Positions 62,940 to 64,000 of a stretch of DNA of 64,000 bases are shown one piece after another; position 1 is the stretch's first letter; each line of letters opens with the position of its first letter. This DNA is from Elysia crispata. Lineage: Eukaryota > Mollusca > Gastropoda > Plakobranchidae. The position numbers were made by a program, and so were the translations under genes. A model generated the notes under the pieces. It ran no database searches. It saw nothing but the letters and a program-made list of their open reading frames with translations, and was not told where the DNA came from. The stretch lies in assembly GCA_033675545.1 (NCBI GenBank), contig JAWDGP010000031.1, positions 132,001-196,000 on the forward strand, given 5' to 3'.

Positions 62940-64000
62940 TCAGATCAACGCCAGATGCATTGCATCACTCAACCATCAACTTCCGATCAGCGCCAGCTTG
63001 ACTGCATAACCATCACACCCACCACAACCATTCTCCTAACAACGCCAGACAGACTGCAACATCACCACCATCACCACAATCATCCTCCGAACAACCACCA
63101 GACAGACTGCATCATCACCACCATCATCACCACCACCACCACCACAATCACCCTCCTAACAACGCCTGACAGACTGCATCATCACCACCACCACCATCAT
63201 CACCACCACCACCACCACCACCACAATCATCCTCCTAACAACGCCAGACAGACTGCATCACCACCACCGCCACAATCATCCTCCGAACAACCGCCAGACA
63301 GACTGCATCACCACCACCACCACCACCATCATCACCACCACCACCACCACCACACCCACCACAATCATCCTCCTAACAACGCCAGACAGACTGCATCATC
63401 ACCACCATCATCACCACCACCACCACCACAATCATCCTCAGCTCAGAACAACAGCCAGACAGACTGCATCACCACCACCACCACAATCATCTTTCGAACA
63501 ACGCCAGACAGACTGCATCATCACCACCACCACAATCATCCTCAGATCAGAACAACAGCCAGACAGACTGCATCATCACCACCACCACAATCATCCTCAC
63601 CTCAGAACAACAGCCAGACAGACTGCATCATCACCACCACCACAATCATCCTCACCTCAGAACAACAGCCAGACAGACTGCATCATCACCACCACCACAA
63701 TCATCCTCACCTCAGAACAACAGCCAGACAGACTGCATCATCACCACCACCACAATCATCCTCACCTCAGAACAACAGCCAGACAGACTGCATCATCACC
63801 ACCACCACAATCATCCTCAGCTCAGAACAACAGCCAGACAGACTGCATCATCACCACCACCACAATCATCCTCAGCTCAGAACAACAGCCAGACAGACTG
63901 CATCATCACCACCACCACAATCATCCTCACCTCAGAACAACAGCCAGACAGACTGCATCATCACCACCACCACAATCATCCTCACCTCAGAACAACAGCC
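62940..64000. repeat. ~55-bp CAC-rich minisatellite, runs off the window
   Basis: Units of the form CAGACAGACTGCATCATCAC, then CAC repeats, then CAATCATCCTCACCTCAGAA. The left part is irregular, with variable CAC/ATC runs. From about 63540 to the end the units are nearly identical at about 55 bp. The array is cut by the window end. Confidence 0.93.

Overview
The window is animal nuclear DNA: AT-rich, with intron-split genes, long microsatellites, minisatellites, tRNA-derived SINEs and DNA transposons. Two host genes can be assembled exon by exon, both on the minus strand. The ribosomal protein, the SINE type and the repeat style fit a lophotrochozoan, most likely a mollusc such as a gastropod. 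That assignment is inference; nothing here is a species marker.

Layout. 0-27 kb has no gene I can support. It holds a pogo/Tigger-like MITE (200-1212), a diverged tandem duplication (3.66-4.29 kb), a 0.9 kb (TAC)n tract, a foldback element whose centre carries five tandem hairpins with compensating stem changes (9.1-10.4 kb), two long (TC)n tracts, and three tandem copies of a ~3 kb unit (17.5-26.4 kb). Each 3 kb unit carries an array that looks like an iterated piece of a SINE tail; intact-looking copies of that SINE lie at 12.0, 16.6 and 46.3 kb. One short unidentified exon-like ORF is at 12.9 kb.

27.98-43.23 kb (minus) is a large gene of at least 14 coding exons whose phases all agree. 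The visible 750 residues read: end of one hemopexin-like region, a four-bladed hemopexin module, a PI-PLC X-like phosphodiesterase domain, a second four-bladed hemopexin module, stop. Its 5' end is not found; a 2.1 kb, 38/39-bp minisatellite (44.1-46.2 kb) lies just upstream. Its introns hold a foldback element, a 13-bp minisatellite and an antisense THAP-type zinc-finger exon. This double-hemopexin phospholipase-like protein is the best candidate for something undescribed.

48.8-61.1 kb (minus) is RPLP0, the ribosomal stalk protein P0: nine coding exons giving 314 residues, a poly(A) signal, and a probable non-coding first exon with a TOP-like start. Intron 1 is interrupted by a whole-looking piggyBac transposon (57009-60056, plus strand) with TTAA on both sides, perfect 14-bp terminal repeats and a two-exon 656-residue transposase keeping the three catalytic aspartates. 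A perfect 68-bp palindrome lies ~330 bp upstream of the proposed RPLP0 start. The last kilobase is a ~55-bp CAC-rich minisatellite running off the end.
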